A stretch of 64,000 bases of DNA from Microbacterium sp. Marseille-Q6648 (lineage in GTDB: Bacteria; Actinomycetota; Actinomycetes; Actinomycetales; Microbacteriaceae). The translations under genes and the position numbers were made by a program. Position 1 is the stretch's first letter. Each line of letters opens with the position of its first letter. Under the pieces are notes generated by a model. The model did no database searches, had not been told where the DNA came from, and saw only the letters and a list, made by a program, of their open reading frames with translations. The stretch is taken from assembly GCF_943181415.1 (NCBI RefSeq), contig NZ_CALPBZ010000002.1:530130-594129 (forward strand), written 5' to 3'. Below, piece after piece: positions 8,159 to 16,953 of this stretch.

Positions 8159-9555
8159 CCGCCGCGTCGGTCGCGACCGCGGCGTACCTCATCGCCGCGC
8201 TGCTGTTCATCCTGAGCCTGGCCGGGCTCAGCCGCCACGACACCGCGCGCCGCGGCGTGACGTTCGGCCTCGTCGGCATGGCGATCGCCCTGATCGCCAC
8301 GATCTGGCTCACCGCGTCGTCGGCGTGGGGGTCGCCGCAGGCGGCGCTCGGGCTGGGGCTGCTGATCGCGGCGATGCTCGTCGGCGGCGCCATCGGCCTG
8401 TGGCGGGCCCGCAAGGTCGAGATGACCGGCATGCCCGAGCTCATCGCCCTCCTGCACTCCTTCGTCGGCGCAGCCGCCGTGCTGGTCGGCTGGAACGGGG
8501 CGCTGTACGACACCGGCCTCGAGGGAGCGCTCGCCGACATCCATGACGCCGAGGTCTTCATCGGCGTCTTCATCGGCGCCGTGACCTTCACCGGGTCGAT
8601 CGTGGCGTTCCTGAAGCTCTCGGGCCGCATGTCGTCGAAGCCGCTGGTCCTGCCGGGCAAGAACGCGCTCAACCTCGGCGCCCTCGTCGCGTTCGTCGGG
8701 CTGACCGTCTGGTACGTCATCACGCCCGAGCTGTGGCTGCTCATCGCCGTGACCCTGCTCGCCCTCGCCCTCGGGTGGCACCTGGTGGCCTCGATCGGCG
8801 GCGGCGACATGCCGGTCGTCGTCTCGATGCTCAACAGCTACTCGGGCTGGGCCGCCGCCGCGGCCGGCTTCCTGCTGGACAACGACCTGCTGATCGTCAC
8901 CGGCGCCCTCGTGGGCTCGTCGGGTGCGTACCTCTCGTACATCATGTGCAAGGCGATGAATCGGTCGTTCCTGTCGGTGATCGCCGGCGGTTTCGGCATC
9001 GAGGCGCCGCGGGGCGACGACGCCGACCACGGCGAGCATCGCGAGGTGGACGCCGAGACCGTGGCCGACATGCTCACGGGCGCCTCCCGCGTCGTCATCA
9101 CCCCCGGCTACGGCATGGCGGTCGCGCAGGCGCAGTACCCCGTTGCGGAGTTGACCGAGAAGCTGCGCGAACGCGGCGTGGACGTGAGGTTCGGCATCCA
9201 CCCCGTCGCCGGTCGCCTGCCCGGGCACATGAACGTGCTGCTGGCCGAGGCGAAGGTGCCGTACGACATCGTGCTCGAGATGGACGAGATCAACGACGAC
9301 CTCGCCGCCACCACGGTGGTGCTCGTGATCGGCGCGAACGACACCGTCAATCCGGCGGCGGCCGAGGATCCCACGAGCCCCATCGCCGGGATGCCGGTGC
9401 TGCGGGTGTGGGAGGCCGAGAACGTCATCGTGTTCAAACGGTCCATGGCCTCGGGCTATGCCGGTGTGCAGAATCCGCTGTTCTTCCGCGAGAACACCGC
9501 GATGCTCTTCGGCGACGCCAAGGACCGCGTCGAGGACATCCTCCGCGCACTGTGA
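8155..9555 (+). CDS. pntB: NAD(P) transhydrogenase, beta subunit
   Basis: A 466-residue partner of PntA. Residues 1-265 contain about eight or nine membrane helices of dII, including the proton-path segments ([21 protein letters not shown]). Residues 285-466 form the NADP(H)-binding domain dIII ([48 protein letters not shown]). Its ATG overlaps the pntA stop as ATGA, so the two are translationally coupled. Full length for the family. Confidence 0.95.
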   Translation: MTAASVATAAYLIAALLFILSLAGLSRHDTARRGVTFGLVGMAIALIATIWLTASSAWGSPQAALGLGLLIAAMLVGGAIGLWRARKVEMTGMPELIALLHSFVGAAAVLVGWNGALYDTGLEGALADIHDAEVFIGVFIGAVTFTGSIVAFLKLSGRMSSKPLVLPGKNALNLGALVAFVGLTVWYVITPELWLLIAVTLLALALGWHLVASIGGGDMPVVVSMLNSYSGWAAAAAGFLLDNDLLIVTGALVGSSGAYLSYIMCKAMNRSFLSVIAGGFGIEAPRGDDADHGEHREVDAETVADMLTGASRVVITPGYGMAVAQAQYPVAELTEKLRERGVDVRFGIHPVAGRLPGHMNVLLAEAKVPYDIVLEMDEINDDLAATTVVLVIGANDTVNPAAAEDPTSPIAGMPVLRVWEAENVIVFKRSMASGYAGVQNPLFFRENTAMLFGDAKDRVEDILRAL

Positions 9556-9585
9556 GCCCGGCATCCGGGAAATATGCTGGGGTCT

Positions 9586-10425
9586 ATGCGTCTTGCGACC
9601 TGGAACGTCAACTCCATCCGCGCCCGCGTCGACCGGATCGTCGACTTCACGGTGCGCGAGAGCATCGACGTCCTCGCCATGCAGGAGATCAAGTGCAAGG
9701 CCGAGCAGTTCCCGTTCGAGAAGTTCGAGGAGGCCGGGTACCACGTCGAGGCCCACGGCTTCTCGCAGTGGAACGGCGTCGCGATCGCCAGCCGCGAACC
9801 GATCGAGGACGTCGAGACCGCTTTTCCGGGGATGCCGGGCTTCGCCAAAGGCCATGAGGGGCCCGACGCGCCGCAGGAGGCCCGGGCGATCGGCGCCACC
9901 GTCGGCGGGGTGCGGGTGTGGAGCCTGTACGTGCCGAACGGCCGCGCGCTCGGCGACCCTCACTACGACTACAAGCTGCACTGGCTGAAGGCGCTCGAAG
10001 AGCACACCCGAGCGACCCTGCAGGCGAACCCCGATCTTCCGCTCGCGCTCGTCGGCGACTTCAACATCGCACCCACGGACGCCGACAACGGCGACCCCGC
10101 GGTCGTTCCGGGGTTCTCCACCCACGTCTCGCCGCTCGAACGCGACGCCTTCGCGGCGCTGGAGTCCGCCGGTCTGCAGGACGTCGTCCGCCCGCTCGTG
10201 CCCGCGGGCTTCACCTACTGGGACTACAAGCAGCTCCGCTTCCCCCGCAACCAGGGCATGCGCATCGACTTCATCCTCGGATCGCGCGCGCTCGCCGACG
10301 CCGTCGCCGGCGCGGCCATCCACCGTGAGGAGCGCAAGGGCGACGGCCCGAGCGACCACGTGCCGGTGGTCGTCGACCTCGACCTCGACGGCGGGGACGA
10401 CGACGATCGCCCGATGATCTTCTAG
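9586..10425 (+). CDS. xthA: Exodeoxyribonuclease III / AP endonuclease
   Basis: A 279-residue DNA-repair nuclease of the Xth/ExoA family that cleaves 5' of abasic sites and has 3'-5' exonuclease activity. The family signatures are ATWNVNSIRAR (Asn), QEIKC (metal-binding Glu), YVPNGR, GDFNIAPTD (Asp/Asn) and SDHVPVV (Asp-His pair). The start is ATG 9586 (MRLATWNVN) rather than ATG 9574: the sequence TATGCT at 9573-9578 is a -10 box ending 7 nt upstream, so the earlier ATG is part of the promoter. Confidence 0.93.
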   Translation: MRLATWNVNSIRARVDRIVDFTVRESIDVLAMQEIKCKAEQFPFEKFEEAGYHVEAHGFSQWNGVAIASREPIEDVETAFPGMPGFAKGHEGPDAPQEARAIGATVGGVRVWSLYVPNGRALGDPHYDYKLHWLKALEEHTRATLQANPDLPLALVGDFNIAPTDADNGDPAVVPGFSTHVSPLERDAFAALESAGLQDVVRPLVPAGFTYWDYKQLRFPRNQGMRIDFILGSRALADAVAGAAIHREERKGDGPSDHVPVVVDLDLDGGDDDDRPMIF

Positions 10426-10426
10426 T

Positions 10427-10440
10427 CCCCCGTGAGGGGG
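10427..10440 (+). promoter_or_regulatory. Inverted repeat before the histidine kinase (operator or terminator)
   Basis: CCCCCGTGAGGGGG lies 2 nt past the xthA stop and 23 nt before the -10 box (TAGCGT, 10464-10469) of the histidine kinase. The stem is 5 bp with a GTGA loop and no T-run, so it is weak as a terminator. GTGAGGGG recurs in front of the ABC transporter operon (12432-12439), which suggests a shared regulatory element. Confidence 0.4.
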
Positions 10441-10475
10441 ATGCCGGGCGCCGGCCTCCCCCGTAGCGTGGAGGG

Positions 10476-11741
10476 ATGCCTCGCCCGCCCGAGCCCGCGC
10501 TGCGCCGCGCCCGTCCCACCCCCCGCGATCTGCGTGCCGACGTCTGGCTCGCCGGCGGCCTCCTCGTCGCGGCGGTGCTGAGCACCGCCCTCGGATCCGT
10601 GTCAGGCGTCTTCGGCGACGAGACGGCGGGCGTCGAGTGGGCGCTGCTGTACGCCGTCGCCCTCACGGCACCCCTGGCCGTGCGGCGCCGGTTCCCCGAG
10701 ATCGTCGCCGTCATCGTCTCGGCGGCGTTCTTCGTGGCCGTCTCGGCCCGCATCCCCGAGATCTACGTGGGCAACGTGGCGATCTTCATCGCGATGTACA
10801 CCGTCGGCGCGTGGGTCGAGGACCGCCGCCGGGCGGCGATCGTCCGCATCGCGATCATCGTCGGCATGTTCATCTGGCTGCTGGCGACGACCTTCCAGGC
10901 CGCGACCGCGCCCACCGAGGAGGGCCTGTCGCGGGTCGGCCTCTTCTCGCCCTTCGTGGCGTTCATGCTCATCCAGTTCCTCGTCAACGCCGCGTTCTTC
11001 GGCGGCGCGTACTACATGGGCGACCGGGCCTGGGCGGCCGCCCTCGAGCGCGCCGACCTCGAGCGGCGCACCGACGAGCTCGAGCGCGAACGCGAGGTGA
11101 CCGCGGCGCAGGCCGTCGCCCTCGACCGCGTGCGCATCGCCCGCGAGCTGCACGACGTCGTCGCCCACCACGTCTCGGCGATGGGGGTGCAGGCCGGCGC
11201 CGCACGGGCGGTGATGGACCGCGACCCCGACGCCGCGCGCGACGCGCTCCGCGGTGTGGAAGGCTCGGCCCGCTCGGCCCTGGACGAACTGCGCCATCTG
11301 CTCGAGACGCTCCGGACCACCGACGCCGAGTCGGGTGATCCCTCGACCATCGGGCTCGAGAACATCGGCGAGCTCGTCGCCCACGCCTCGGCGACCGGGC
11401 TTCCGACGACGTTCCAGGTCGTCGGCGACCCCGTCGACGTGCCCGCCGTGGTGCAGGTCAACGCGTTCCGCATCGCCCAGGAGTCGCTCACCAATGCCCG
11501 CCGCCACGGCGGCCCCGGCACGACCGCCGACGTGCGCCTGCGATACACCCCCGACGCGCTCGAACTCGAGGTGACCGACACCGGTCGCGGTCGCGGGGAG
11601 TTCCGCCCGGGGCTCGGCATCGTCGGCATGCGCGAGCGCGCGGCCGCGTCGGGCGGCGAACTCGAGGTCGGCCCTCGCGAGCGCGGCGGCTTCCTCGTCC
11701 GCCTGCGCGCGCCCCTCCGCGCGGGGGCGGTCGCACCGTGA
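10476..11741 (+). CDS. NarL-type sensor histidine kinase (HisKA_3, DesK-like)
   Basis: A 421-residue membrane kinase. The N-terminal 190 residues hold about five or six hydrophobic helices and no large extracellular domain, as in DesK/LiaS-like intramembrane sensors. A short coiled segment (ALERADLERRTDELERERE) leads to the HisKA_3 box (RIARELHDVVAHHVSAMG) with His226 as the phosphoacceptor. The HATPase domain follows (FRIAQESLTNARRHGGPG, GRGRGEFRPGLGIVGMRERA). It starts at ATG 10476, 6 nt after TAGCGT (10464-10469). The downstream response regulator overlaps by 4 nt, and the ABC exporter after that is a likely target. Confidence 0.88.
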   Translation: MPRPPEPALRRARPTPRDLRADVWLAGGLLVAAVLSTALGSVSGVFGDETAGVEWALLYAVALTAPLAVRRRFPEIVAVIVSAAFFVAVSARIPEIYVGNVAIFIAMYTVGAWVEDRRRAAIVRIAIIVGMFIWLLATTFQAATAPTEEGLSRVGLFSPFVAFMLIQFLVNAAFFGGAYYMGDRAWAAALERADLERRTDELEREREVTAAQAVALDRVRIARELHDVVAHHVSAMGVQAGAARAVMDRDPDAARDALRGVEGSARSALDELRHLLETLRTTDAESGDPSTIGLENIGELVAHASATGLPTTFQVVGDPVDVPAVVQVNAFRIAQESLTNARRHGGPGTTADVRLRYTPDALELEVTDTGRGRGEFRPGLGIVGMRERAAASGGELEVGPRERGGFLVRLRAPLRAGAVAP

Positions 11742-12397
11742 CCATCCGGGTGCTCCTCGTGGACGACCACGCCGTCATGCGGGCCGGCTTCCGCATGATC
11801 CTCGAGAGCGAGCCCGACATCGCCGTCGTGGGCGAGGCGGCGACGGGAAGCACGGCGGTGGCCGCGGCATCCGCTCTTCGTCCGGACGTCGTGTGCATGG
11901 ACGTGCAGATGCCCGACATGGACGGGATCCAGGCCACGCGCCTGCTCGCCGCCGACGCCGCCGTCGATGCCGCGATCGTGATCGTCACCACCTTCGACCG
12001 CGACGATTACCTGTTCGAGGCGCTGTCGGCCGGGGCGAGCGGGTTCCTGCTGAAGAACGCCGGGCCCGAGGAGCTGGTCTCCGCCGTGCGCGTGGCGGCG
12101 GCGGGCGACGCGCTGCTGGCCCCCGAGGTGACCCGGCGGGTCATCGCGCGGCTCGCACCCGCGTCCCCGAGTCCGGCGCCCGTCACCACGCCGCCTGCCG
12201 CGACCCCCGAGCTGACCGACCGCGAGACCGACGTGCTGCGCCTCGTCGCGCAGGCCATGAGCAACGCCGAGATCGCGAGTGCGCTCTACATCGGCGAGGC
12301 GACCGTCAAGACGCACGTGTCGAACGTGCTGCAGAAGCTCGGCGTTCGCGACCGCGTGGCCGCGGTCGTGTGGGCGCACCGGCACGGTCTGGCCTGA
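11738..12397 (+). CDS. LuxR/NarL-family response regulator
   Basis: A 219-residue response regulator. The receiver domain spans residues 1-120 (VLLVDDHAVMR, phosphoacceptor Asp55 in CMDVQMPDMDG, VTTFDRDDYL, SGFLLKNAGPEEL). A Pro/Ala linker leads to a LuxR-type HTH (LTDRETDVLRLVAQAMSNAE, VKTHVSNVLQKLGVRDR). The GTG start at 11738 overlaps the kinase stop (GTGA), so kinase and regulator are coupled. It probably activates the ABC genes that follow after 66 nt, where an 8-6-8 perfect palindrome sits in front of the promoter. Confidence 0.9.
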   Translation: MTIRVLLVDDHAVMRAGFRMILESEPDIAVVGEAATGSTAVAAASALRPDVVCMDVQMPDMDGIQATRLLAADAAVDAAIVIVTTFDRDDYLFEALSAGASGFLLKNAGPEELVSAVRVAAAGDALLAPEVTRRVIARLAPASPSPAPVTTPPAATPELTDRETDVLRLVAQAMSNAEIASALYIGEATVKTHVSNVLQKLGVRDRVAAVVWAHRHGLA

Positions 12398-12415
12398 CGT
12401 CAGCTGCGATCTCCG

Positions 12416-12456
12416 CCTCACGGGGGATGCCGTGAGGGGACCCTCGTCCGTAGCGT
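12416..12456 (+). promoter_or_regulatory. Operator palindrome and -10 box of the ABC exporter operon
   Basis: CCTCACGG (12416-12423), a 6-nt spacer GGGATG, and CCGTGAGG (12430-12437) form a perfect inverted repeat centred about 24 nt upstream of the -10 box TAGCGT (12451-12456). ATG follows 7 nt after the -10. The site lies where an activator or repressor would act on the -35, and the GTGAGGGG arm recurs before the histidine kinase gene. Binding by the response regulator encoded just upstream is inferred. Confidence 0.55.
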
Positions 12457-12463
12457 GGGAACC

Positions 12464-13348
12464 ATGCTCGAACTTCAGGGGATCACCAAGCACTACGGCG
12501 AGCGCCGGGCGCTTGACGGCGTGTCGTTCACCGTCCGCCCCGGCCGCCTCACCGGCTTCGTCGGGGGGAACGGCGCCGGCAAGACGACCGCGATGCGGAT
12601 CGTCCTGGGCGTCCTCGGTCGTGACGCCGGCACCGTCACCCTCGACGGCGTGGAGGTGACGGCATCCGATCGTCGTCGCTTCGGCTACATGCCCGAGGAG
12701 CGCGGGCTGTACCCGAAGATGAAGGTGCACGAGCACATCACCTACCTCGCCCGCCTGCACGGATTCGGCAAGACGGATGCCGCGACCCGCGCCCGCGAGC
12801 TGCTCGAGCAGCTCGGGCTCGGCGAACGCCTGAACGACAACGTCGAAGCGCTCTCGCTCGGCAACCAGCAGCGCGCGCAGATCGCCGCCGCCCTCGTCCA
12901 CGACCCCGAGGTGCTGATCCTCGACGAGCCGTTCTCGGGCCTGGACCCGCTGGCCGTCGACGTGGTCGCCTCGGTGCTGCAGCGCCGCGCCGAGGCCGGC
13001 GCGGCCGTGCTGTTCTCGTCCCACCAGCTCGACGTCGTCGAGCGGCTCTGCGACGACCTCGTGATCATCTCCGGCGGCACCATCCGCGCCGCCGGCACCC
13101 GCGACGACCTTCGCCGGCAGCACTCCGCACGCCGATTCGAGCTGGTGTCGGCGGGCGACGCCGGGTGGCTGCGCTCCGAGCCGGGAGTCGAGGTCGTCGA
13201 GTTCGACGGCGGCTACGCCGTGTTCGACGTCGACTCCGACCAGACCGCCCAGCGCGTGCTGCGTCGCGCCGTCGACCAGGGCGACGTCGCGAGCTTCGCA
13301 CCCCGGCATCCGTCTCTCGCCCAGATCTTCAAGGAGGTCATCCGATGA
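12464..13348 (+). CDS. ABC transporter ATP-binding protein (NatA-like)
   Basis: A 294-residue ATPase with Walker A GGNGAGKTT (residues 38-46), a modified signature LSLGNQQRAQIAAAL (LSLGN in place of LSGGQ), Walker B VLILDEPFSGLDP and the switch His in FSSHQLD. A C-terminal extension of about 80 residues resembles DUF4162, common in drug- and Na+-export ATPases. With the next gene it forms an ABC-2 type exporter. ATG 12464 is preferred over the GTG at 12455, because TAGCGT (12451-12456) is the -10 box and overlaps that GTG. Confidence 0.9.
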   Translation: MLELQGITKHYGERRALDGVSFTVRPGRLTGFVGGNGAGKTTAMRIVLGVLGRDAGTVTLDGVEVTASDRRRFGYMPEERGLYPKMKVHEHITYLARLHGFGKTDAATRARELLEQLGLGERLNDNVEALSLGNQQRAQIAAALVHDPEVLILDEPFSGLDPLAVDVVASVLQRRAEAGAAVLFSSHQLDVVERLCDDLVIISGGTIRAAGTRDDLRRQHSARRFELVSAGDAGWLRSEPGVEVVEFDGGYAVFDVDSDQTAQRVLRRAVDQGDVASFAPRHPSLAQIFKEVIR

Positions 13349-14448
13349 GCGCCGTCCGCACCCCCGCGCCCGCACCCAGCGCCGCCTCGAGCACGTGGCT
13401 CGTCGCCGAGCGCGAGATCGGCTCGAAGCTGCGCAGCAAGGCGTTCGTCATCTCCACCGCGATCCTTCTCCTGGGCGCCCTCGCGCTCGTGCTGTGGGGC
13501 GGGTTCGCGGCCGCTTCCGAGAGCGGCACCCCCGTCGCGGTGACGACCGACGCGCAGCGCTTCGTCGAGGACGTGCCGGGGCTCGAAGTGACCGAGGTGG
13601 ACGCTCGCAGCGACGCCGAGGCCCTCGTCACCGGCGGCGACGTGGACGCGGCGATCGTGGACGACCCCGCCTCGCCGACCGGGTTCGCCGTGCTCGTGGA
13701 ATCCACCCCGCCGTCGCAGCTGCTGCTGTCTCTCGCGCAGGTGCCGCCGGTCGAGATCCTCGATCCGCAGGGCGCGACCGCCGTGCTCGGGTACGTCGCC
13801 GCGGTCGGGTTCGGTGTGGTGTTCCTCATGGCCGCCTCGCTGTTCGGCGGCACCATCGCGCAGAGCGTCGTCGAAGAGAAGCAGACGCGCGTGGTCGAGC
13901 TGCTCATCTCGGCGATCCCGGTGCGCACGCTGCTCGCCGGCAAGGTCATCGGCAACACCGTGCTGGCGATGGGTCAGATCCTCATCCTCGCCTCGATCGC
14001 CGTCGTCGGGCTCACCGTCACCGGACAGACCGAACTGCTGCAGGGACTCGGGGGGCCGATCGCGTGGTTCGCCGTGTTCTTCCTGTTCGGGTTCGTGCTG
14101 CTGGCCTCGCTGTTCGCCGCCGCGGCCTCGATGGTCTCGCGCCAGGAGGACATCGGGTCGACCACGACGCCGCTGACGATGCTCGTGATGGCGCCGTACT
14201 TCCTCGTCATCTTCTTCTTCGACAACCCGCTGGTGCTCGGCATCATGTCGTACGTGCCGTTTTCGGCGCCGGTGGGCATGCCGATGCGCCTCTTCCTCGG
14301 TGAGGCGCAGTGGTGGGAGCCGCTGCTGTCGCTGGTGATCCTCGTGGTCACGTGCGTGGCCGCGATCGGGATCGGCGCGAAGATCTACCGCAACTCGCTG
14401 CTGCGGATGGGCGGTCGCGTCAAGCTGCGCGAGGCGCTCACCGGCTGA
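13345..14448 (+). CDS. ABC-2 type transporter permease (NatB-like)
   Basis: A 367-residue membrane permease. One N-terminal helix (residues about 33-55) is followed by an extracellular domain of about 110 residues, then five helices from about residue 150 on, which is the NatB/YhaP topology. The conserved EEKQTRVVELLISAIPVRTLLAGKVIGN segment is the coupling region. A strong AAGGAGG site precedes the ATG, which overlaps the ATPase stop. The exporter is likely controlled by the two-component system upstream; the substrate (Na+, lantibiotic, or other) is unknown. Confidence 0.88.
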   Translation: MSAVRTPAPAPSAASSTWLVAEREIGSKLRSKAFVISTAILLLGALALVLWGGFAAASESGTPVAVTTDAQRFVEDVPGLEVTEVDARSDAEALVTGGDVDAAIVDDPASPTGFAVLVESTPPSQLLLSLAQVPPVEILDPQGATAVLGYVAAVGFGVVFLMAASLFGGTIAQSVVEEKQTRVVELLISAIPVRTLLAGKVIGNTVLAMGQILILASIAVVGLTVTGQTELLQGLGGPIAWFAVFFLFGFVLLASLFAAAASMVSRQEDIGSTTTPLTMLVMAPYFLVIFFFDNPLVLGIMSYVPFSAPVGMPMRLFLGEAQWWEPLLSLVILVVTCVAAIGIGAKIYRNSLLRMGGRVKLREALTG

Positions 14449-14464
14449 GCGCCTCGCCCGCGGC

Positions 14465-14872
14465 TCACTCGGGAACCATCCCGGGGACCATCTGGCCGAC
14501 GGCGACGACGTTCCCGGCGGGGTCGCGGAACCACGCGATGTCGGGACCGTCCTCGAAGCCGCGCGAGATGCCCTTCTCGTCGGTGCCGTAGTCGGGGTCG
14601 GTGTAGATCTTGGTCGTGATCCCCCGGCCGTTGAGATCGTCGACGGCCGCTTCGACGTCGTCGACGCCGAAGTTCAGCACCGTGAACGACGCCGGCTCGT
14701 GGTTCTCCTTCTCGTAGACGAAGACGTGGCCCCCCGGCGCCAGCGAGATCGTCATGCCGCGCATCTCGGCGTTGACGTGGACCGGAAGGCCCAGCGTCTC
14801 GCCGTAGAAGCGCGCTGCTTCGTCGATGTCGTCCACCGAGAAGCTGCTGAAGGGATTGTCGGTTGTGAACAT
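14465..14872 (-). CDS. VOC-family (glyoxalase/bleomycin-resistance fold) protein
   Basis: A 135-residue protein with two beta-alpha-beta-beta-beta modules: FSSFSVDDIDEAARFYGETLGLPV at the N-terminus and ARSF-like NVVAVGQMVPG at the end. The metal-ligand positions of glyoxalases are only partly kept, so a binding or unassigned role is as likely as catalysis. The ATG at 14872 has a GAGGAGG site 5 nt upstream. It is convergent with the ABC permease (16-nt gap) and lies downstream of the ArsR-like gene on the same strand, with 32 nt between them. Confidence 0.8.
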   Translation of the reverse strand: MFTTDNPFSSFSVDDIDEAARFYGETLGLPVHVNAEMRGMTISLAPGGHVFVYEKENHEPASFTVLNFGVDDVEAAVDDLNGRGITTKIYTDPDYGTDEKGISRGFEDGPDIAWFRDPAGNVVAVGQMVPGMVPE

Positions 14873-14904
14873 GTCCGCCTCCTCAGGCTTCATCCCCCTC
14901 GGCG

Positions 14905-15486
14905 TCAACGATCCTCCCGCGCCGTGGCGTTGTCCATAGGGTCGGCTCGGCCGCCGGCATCGGCCGCGTCGTCGGCGTCGGCGGACGGCGGGTTGAGGTC
15001 GGGATGGGTCATCACGACGAGCGAATACGGGTCTCCGCCGGGGTCGGGGCCGCGCTCCTTGAACTCCGTCAGGAGGTCGTAGAGGCGCTGGTCGAGCTCC
15101 GCCTTGTGCTCGGCGTTCAGGCGCAGTCCGAGCCACGACACGTCGACCTGTTCGGGGTCGACGCCCTCCAGCTGCTGCCGCACGGTCTCGATGATCACGA
15201 CGGACTGGTTGGGGATGCGCGAGCGCCACGACAGGCCGGTCGCCCGGTACGGCACTTCCCGCGCGCCGCGGGCGCCGGTGCGCTCGGGCTGCGGGGCGAG
15301 CATCCCCGCTTCGACGAGCGTGCGGACGTGATGCAGGAGCGTGCCGGGGTTGACCGCGAGCAGCTCGGCGAGCTCCTTGTTGGTGCGGGCGTCGAAGGCG
15401 CACAGCCGCAGGATTCTCAGCCGCAGCGGCGAGCTGAGCGCGCGGGCGACGAACTCGGCGTGCTCGGGATCGTCGCGGTGGGTCAT
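14905..15486 (-). CDS. ArsR-type winged-helix transcriptional regulator
   Basis: A 193-residue regulator. The N-terminal 100 residues form a winged helix (SSPLRLRILRLCAFDARTNKELAELL, then NPGTLLHHVRTLVEAGML as recognition helix) of the HTH_20/ArsR class, as seen next to MFS exporters. The acidic C-terminal tail is of low complexity. The ATG at 15486 follows a TAGCAT -10 box (15494-15499) by 7 nt. It is divergent from the MFS gene, with a perfect 6-6-6 inverted repeat in the shared 59-nt gap; it probably represses that transporter and perhaps itself. Confidence 0.85.
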   Translation of the reverse strand: MTHRDDPEHAEFVARALSSPLRLRILRLCAFDARTNKELAELLAVNPGTLLHHVRTLVEAGMLAPQPERTGARGAREVPYRATGLSWRSRIPNQSVVIIETVRQQLEGVDPEQVDVSWLGLRLNAEHKAELDQRLYDLLTEFKERGPDPGGDPYSLVVMTHPDLNPPSADADDAADAGGRADPMDNATAREDR

Positions 15487-15507
15487 GCGCCCGATGCTAC
15501 GGGAAGC

Positions 15508-15538
15508 GATTGACTTCTCTCAATCACTGATTCACACT
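15508..15538 (+). promoter_or_regulatory. Operator and promoter of the MFS exporter gene
   Basis: GATTGA-CTTCTC-TCAATC (15508-15525) is a perfect inverted repeat. It overlaps a TTGACT -35 box (15510-15515), which is followed after 17 nt by CACACT (15533-15538) as -10 and after 7 more by the ATG. A repressor on this site would block the -35. It sits between the divergent regulator and transporter genes, so the ArsR-like protein is the obvious ligand. Confidence 0.65.
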
Positions 15539-15545
15539 GATCGAC

Positions 15546-16844
15546 ATGTCTCAATCGGTCGAGCCGCAGGTGGAGCGGCGTGCGGGATCGCGTGCGGGAT
15601 CGCTGTGGCGGGACGGCAATTTCCTCACCATGTGGAGCGGGCAGGCGTTCAGCCAGTTCGGTGCGCAGATCACCGAGCTCGCCGTGCCGGTTCTCGCGGT
15701 GCTGCTGCTCGATGCCTCCGAGTTCGAGGTCGGCGTCCTCACCGCGGCGAACGTCGCGGCGTTCCTCCTCATCGGCCTGCCGGCCGGCGCCTGGATCGAC
15801 CGCGTGCGCAAACGGCACGTGATGATCGCCGCCGACGCCGTGCGCGCGGTCGCCTTGGCGAGCCTGCCGCTGCTGTGGTGGGCCGGAGTGCTGCAGATCT
15901 GGCACATGATCGCCGTCGCGTTCGTGCTCGGCATCGCGACGGTGTTCTTCGACGTGTCGTACCAGTCGATCGTGCCGTCGCTGGTGCGGTCGTCGCAGAT
16001 CGCCGAGGCCAACGGCAAGCTCGAGTCGACGTCGCAGCTCGCCGGCATCGCCGGCCCTGCGGCGGGCGGCTGGCTGGTCGCCGCATTGACCGCTCCCGTG
16101 GCGATCCTGGCCACCGTCGGCACCTACGTCGCGTCGATGATCGCGCTGCTGTTCACCCGCGACGACGAGACGGTCGCCCCCGCCGACGAGCACCCGCCGC
16201 TGTTCCGGTCGATCGGCGAGGGGCTGCGGTGGGTGTTCGGCAACCCGCTGCTGCGGCGCATCGTGGGCACGACGTCGGTGTCGAACTTCTTCAGCACGCT
16301 GACCTTCACCCTGCTGCCGATCTTCCTGCTGCGGGAGCTGGGATTGACGCCCGCCGCGATGGGCGTCATCTTCTCGCTCAGCGCGATCGGCGGCCTCTGC
16401 GGAGCCGTTGCCACCCCGCACATCGTGCGCTGGATCGGCGAGGCGCGCGCGATCCCGATCAGCTCGATCGGGTTCTCGGTGGTGGGGCTCGCCCTGCCCG
16501 CCGCCGCCTGGGTCCCCGACCTCGCCTTCCCCCTGCTCGTCGCGCAGGGATTCCTGGGGATGTTCACCGTCCTGCTCTACAACATCACCCAGGTGACCTT
16601 CCGCCAGCGCATCACGCCTCGCCGGCTGCTCGGCCGCATGAACGCCTCGATCCGCTTCGTCGTCTGGGGGGTCATGCCGATCTCGGCGCTCCTGGCCGGC
16701 GCCTTGGGGACGTGGCTCGGCACGGTGCCGACGATGTGGATCGGCGCGCTCGGCGGTGTGCTGTCGGCCCTCTTCGTGGTGATCGGCCCGTTCTGGGGGA
16801 TGAGGGAGCTTCCGGATGCCGCACCCGCCGACGAGCGCGGGTGA
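15546..16844 (+). CDS. MFS exporter (EntS/MFS_3-like)
   Basis: A 432-residue transporter with 12 predicted helices and the motif-A loop GAWIDRVRKRHVMI between TM2 and TM3. LWRDGNFLTMWSGQAFSQFGAQITELA at the N-terminus is the typical opening of the MFS_3 group that includes EntS-type siderophore and macrolide exporters. Divergent coupling to an ArsR-like regulator with an operator over the -35 suggests substrate-induced drug or metabolite efflux. The substrate is not known. Confidence 0.88.
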   Translation: MSQSVEPQVERRAGSRAGSLWRDGNFLTMWSGQAFSQFGAQITELAVPVLAVLLLDASEFEVGVLTAANVAAFLLIGLPAGAWIDRVRKRHVMIAADAVRAVALASLPLLWWAGVLQIWHMIAVAFVLGIATVFFDVSYQSIVPSLVRSSQIAEANGKLESTSQLAGIAGPAAGGWLVAALTAPVAILATVGTYVASMIALLFTRDDETVAPADEHPPLFRSIGEGLRWVFGNPLLRRIVGTTSVSNFFSTLTFTLLPIFLLRELGLTPAAMGVIFSLSAIGGLCGAVATPHIVRWIGEARAIPISSIGFSVVGLALPAAAWVPDLAFPLLVAQGFLGMFTVLLYNITQVTFRQRITPRRLLGRMNASIRFVVWGVMPISALLAGALGTWLGTVPTMWIGALGGVLSALFVVIGPFWGMRELPDAAPADERG

Positions 16845-16872
16845 CGGCATCCGCGGTACCTGACATCATTCG

Positions 16873-16894
16873 GGAATGAACGGCACTCCATTCC
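16873..16894 (+). promoter_or_regulatory. Inverted repeat upstream of nitroreductase gene
   Basis: GGAATG (16873-16878) and CATTCC (16889-16894), 10 nt apart, form a perfect inverted repeat about 60 nt before the nitroreductase ATG. An A/T-containing patch (GCATAGAT) follows and could hold the -10. It is probably a repressor site; no regulator gene is adjacent. Confidence 0.4.
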
Positions 16895-16953
16895 GTTGCA
16901 TAGATCGGGCCGACGGCGTCCCGACCGAACCGCAACATCTCAGGGAGTCAGTC

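Noticed and set aside
9574-9585. ATG 9574 as the xthA start
   Set aside because: It lies in the hexamer TATGCT that fits as the -10 box; the family N-terminus begins at ATG 9586.
10427-10440. Intrinsic terminator after xthA
   Set aside because: Only a 5-bp stem without T-run; kept as a possible regulatory element instead.
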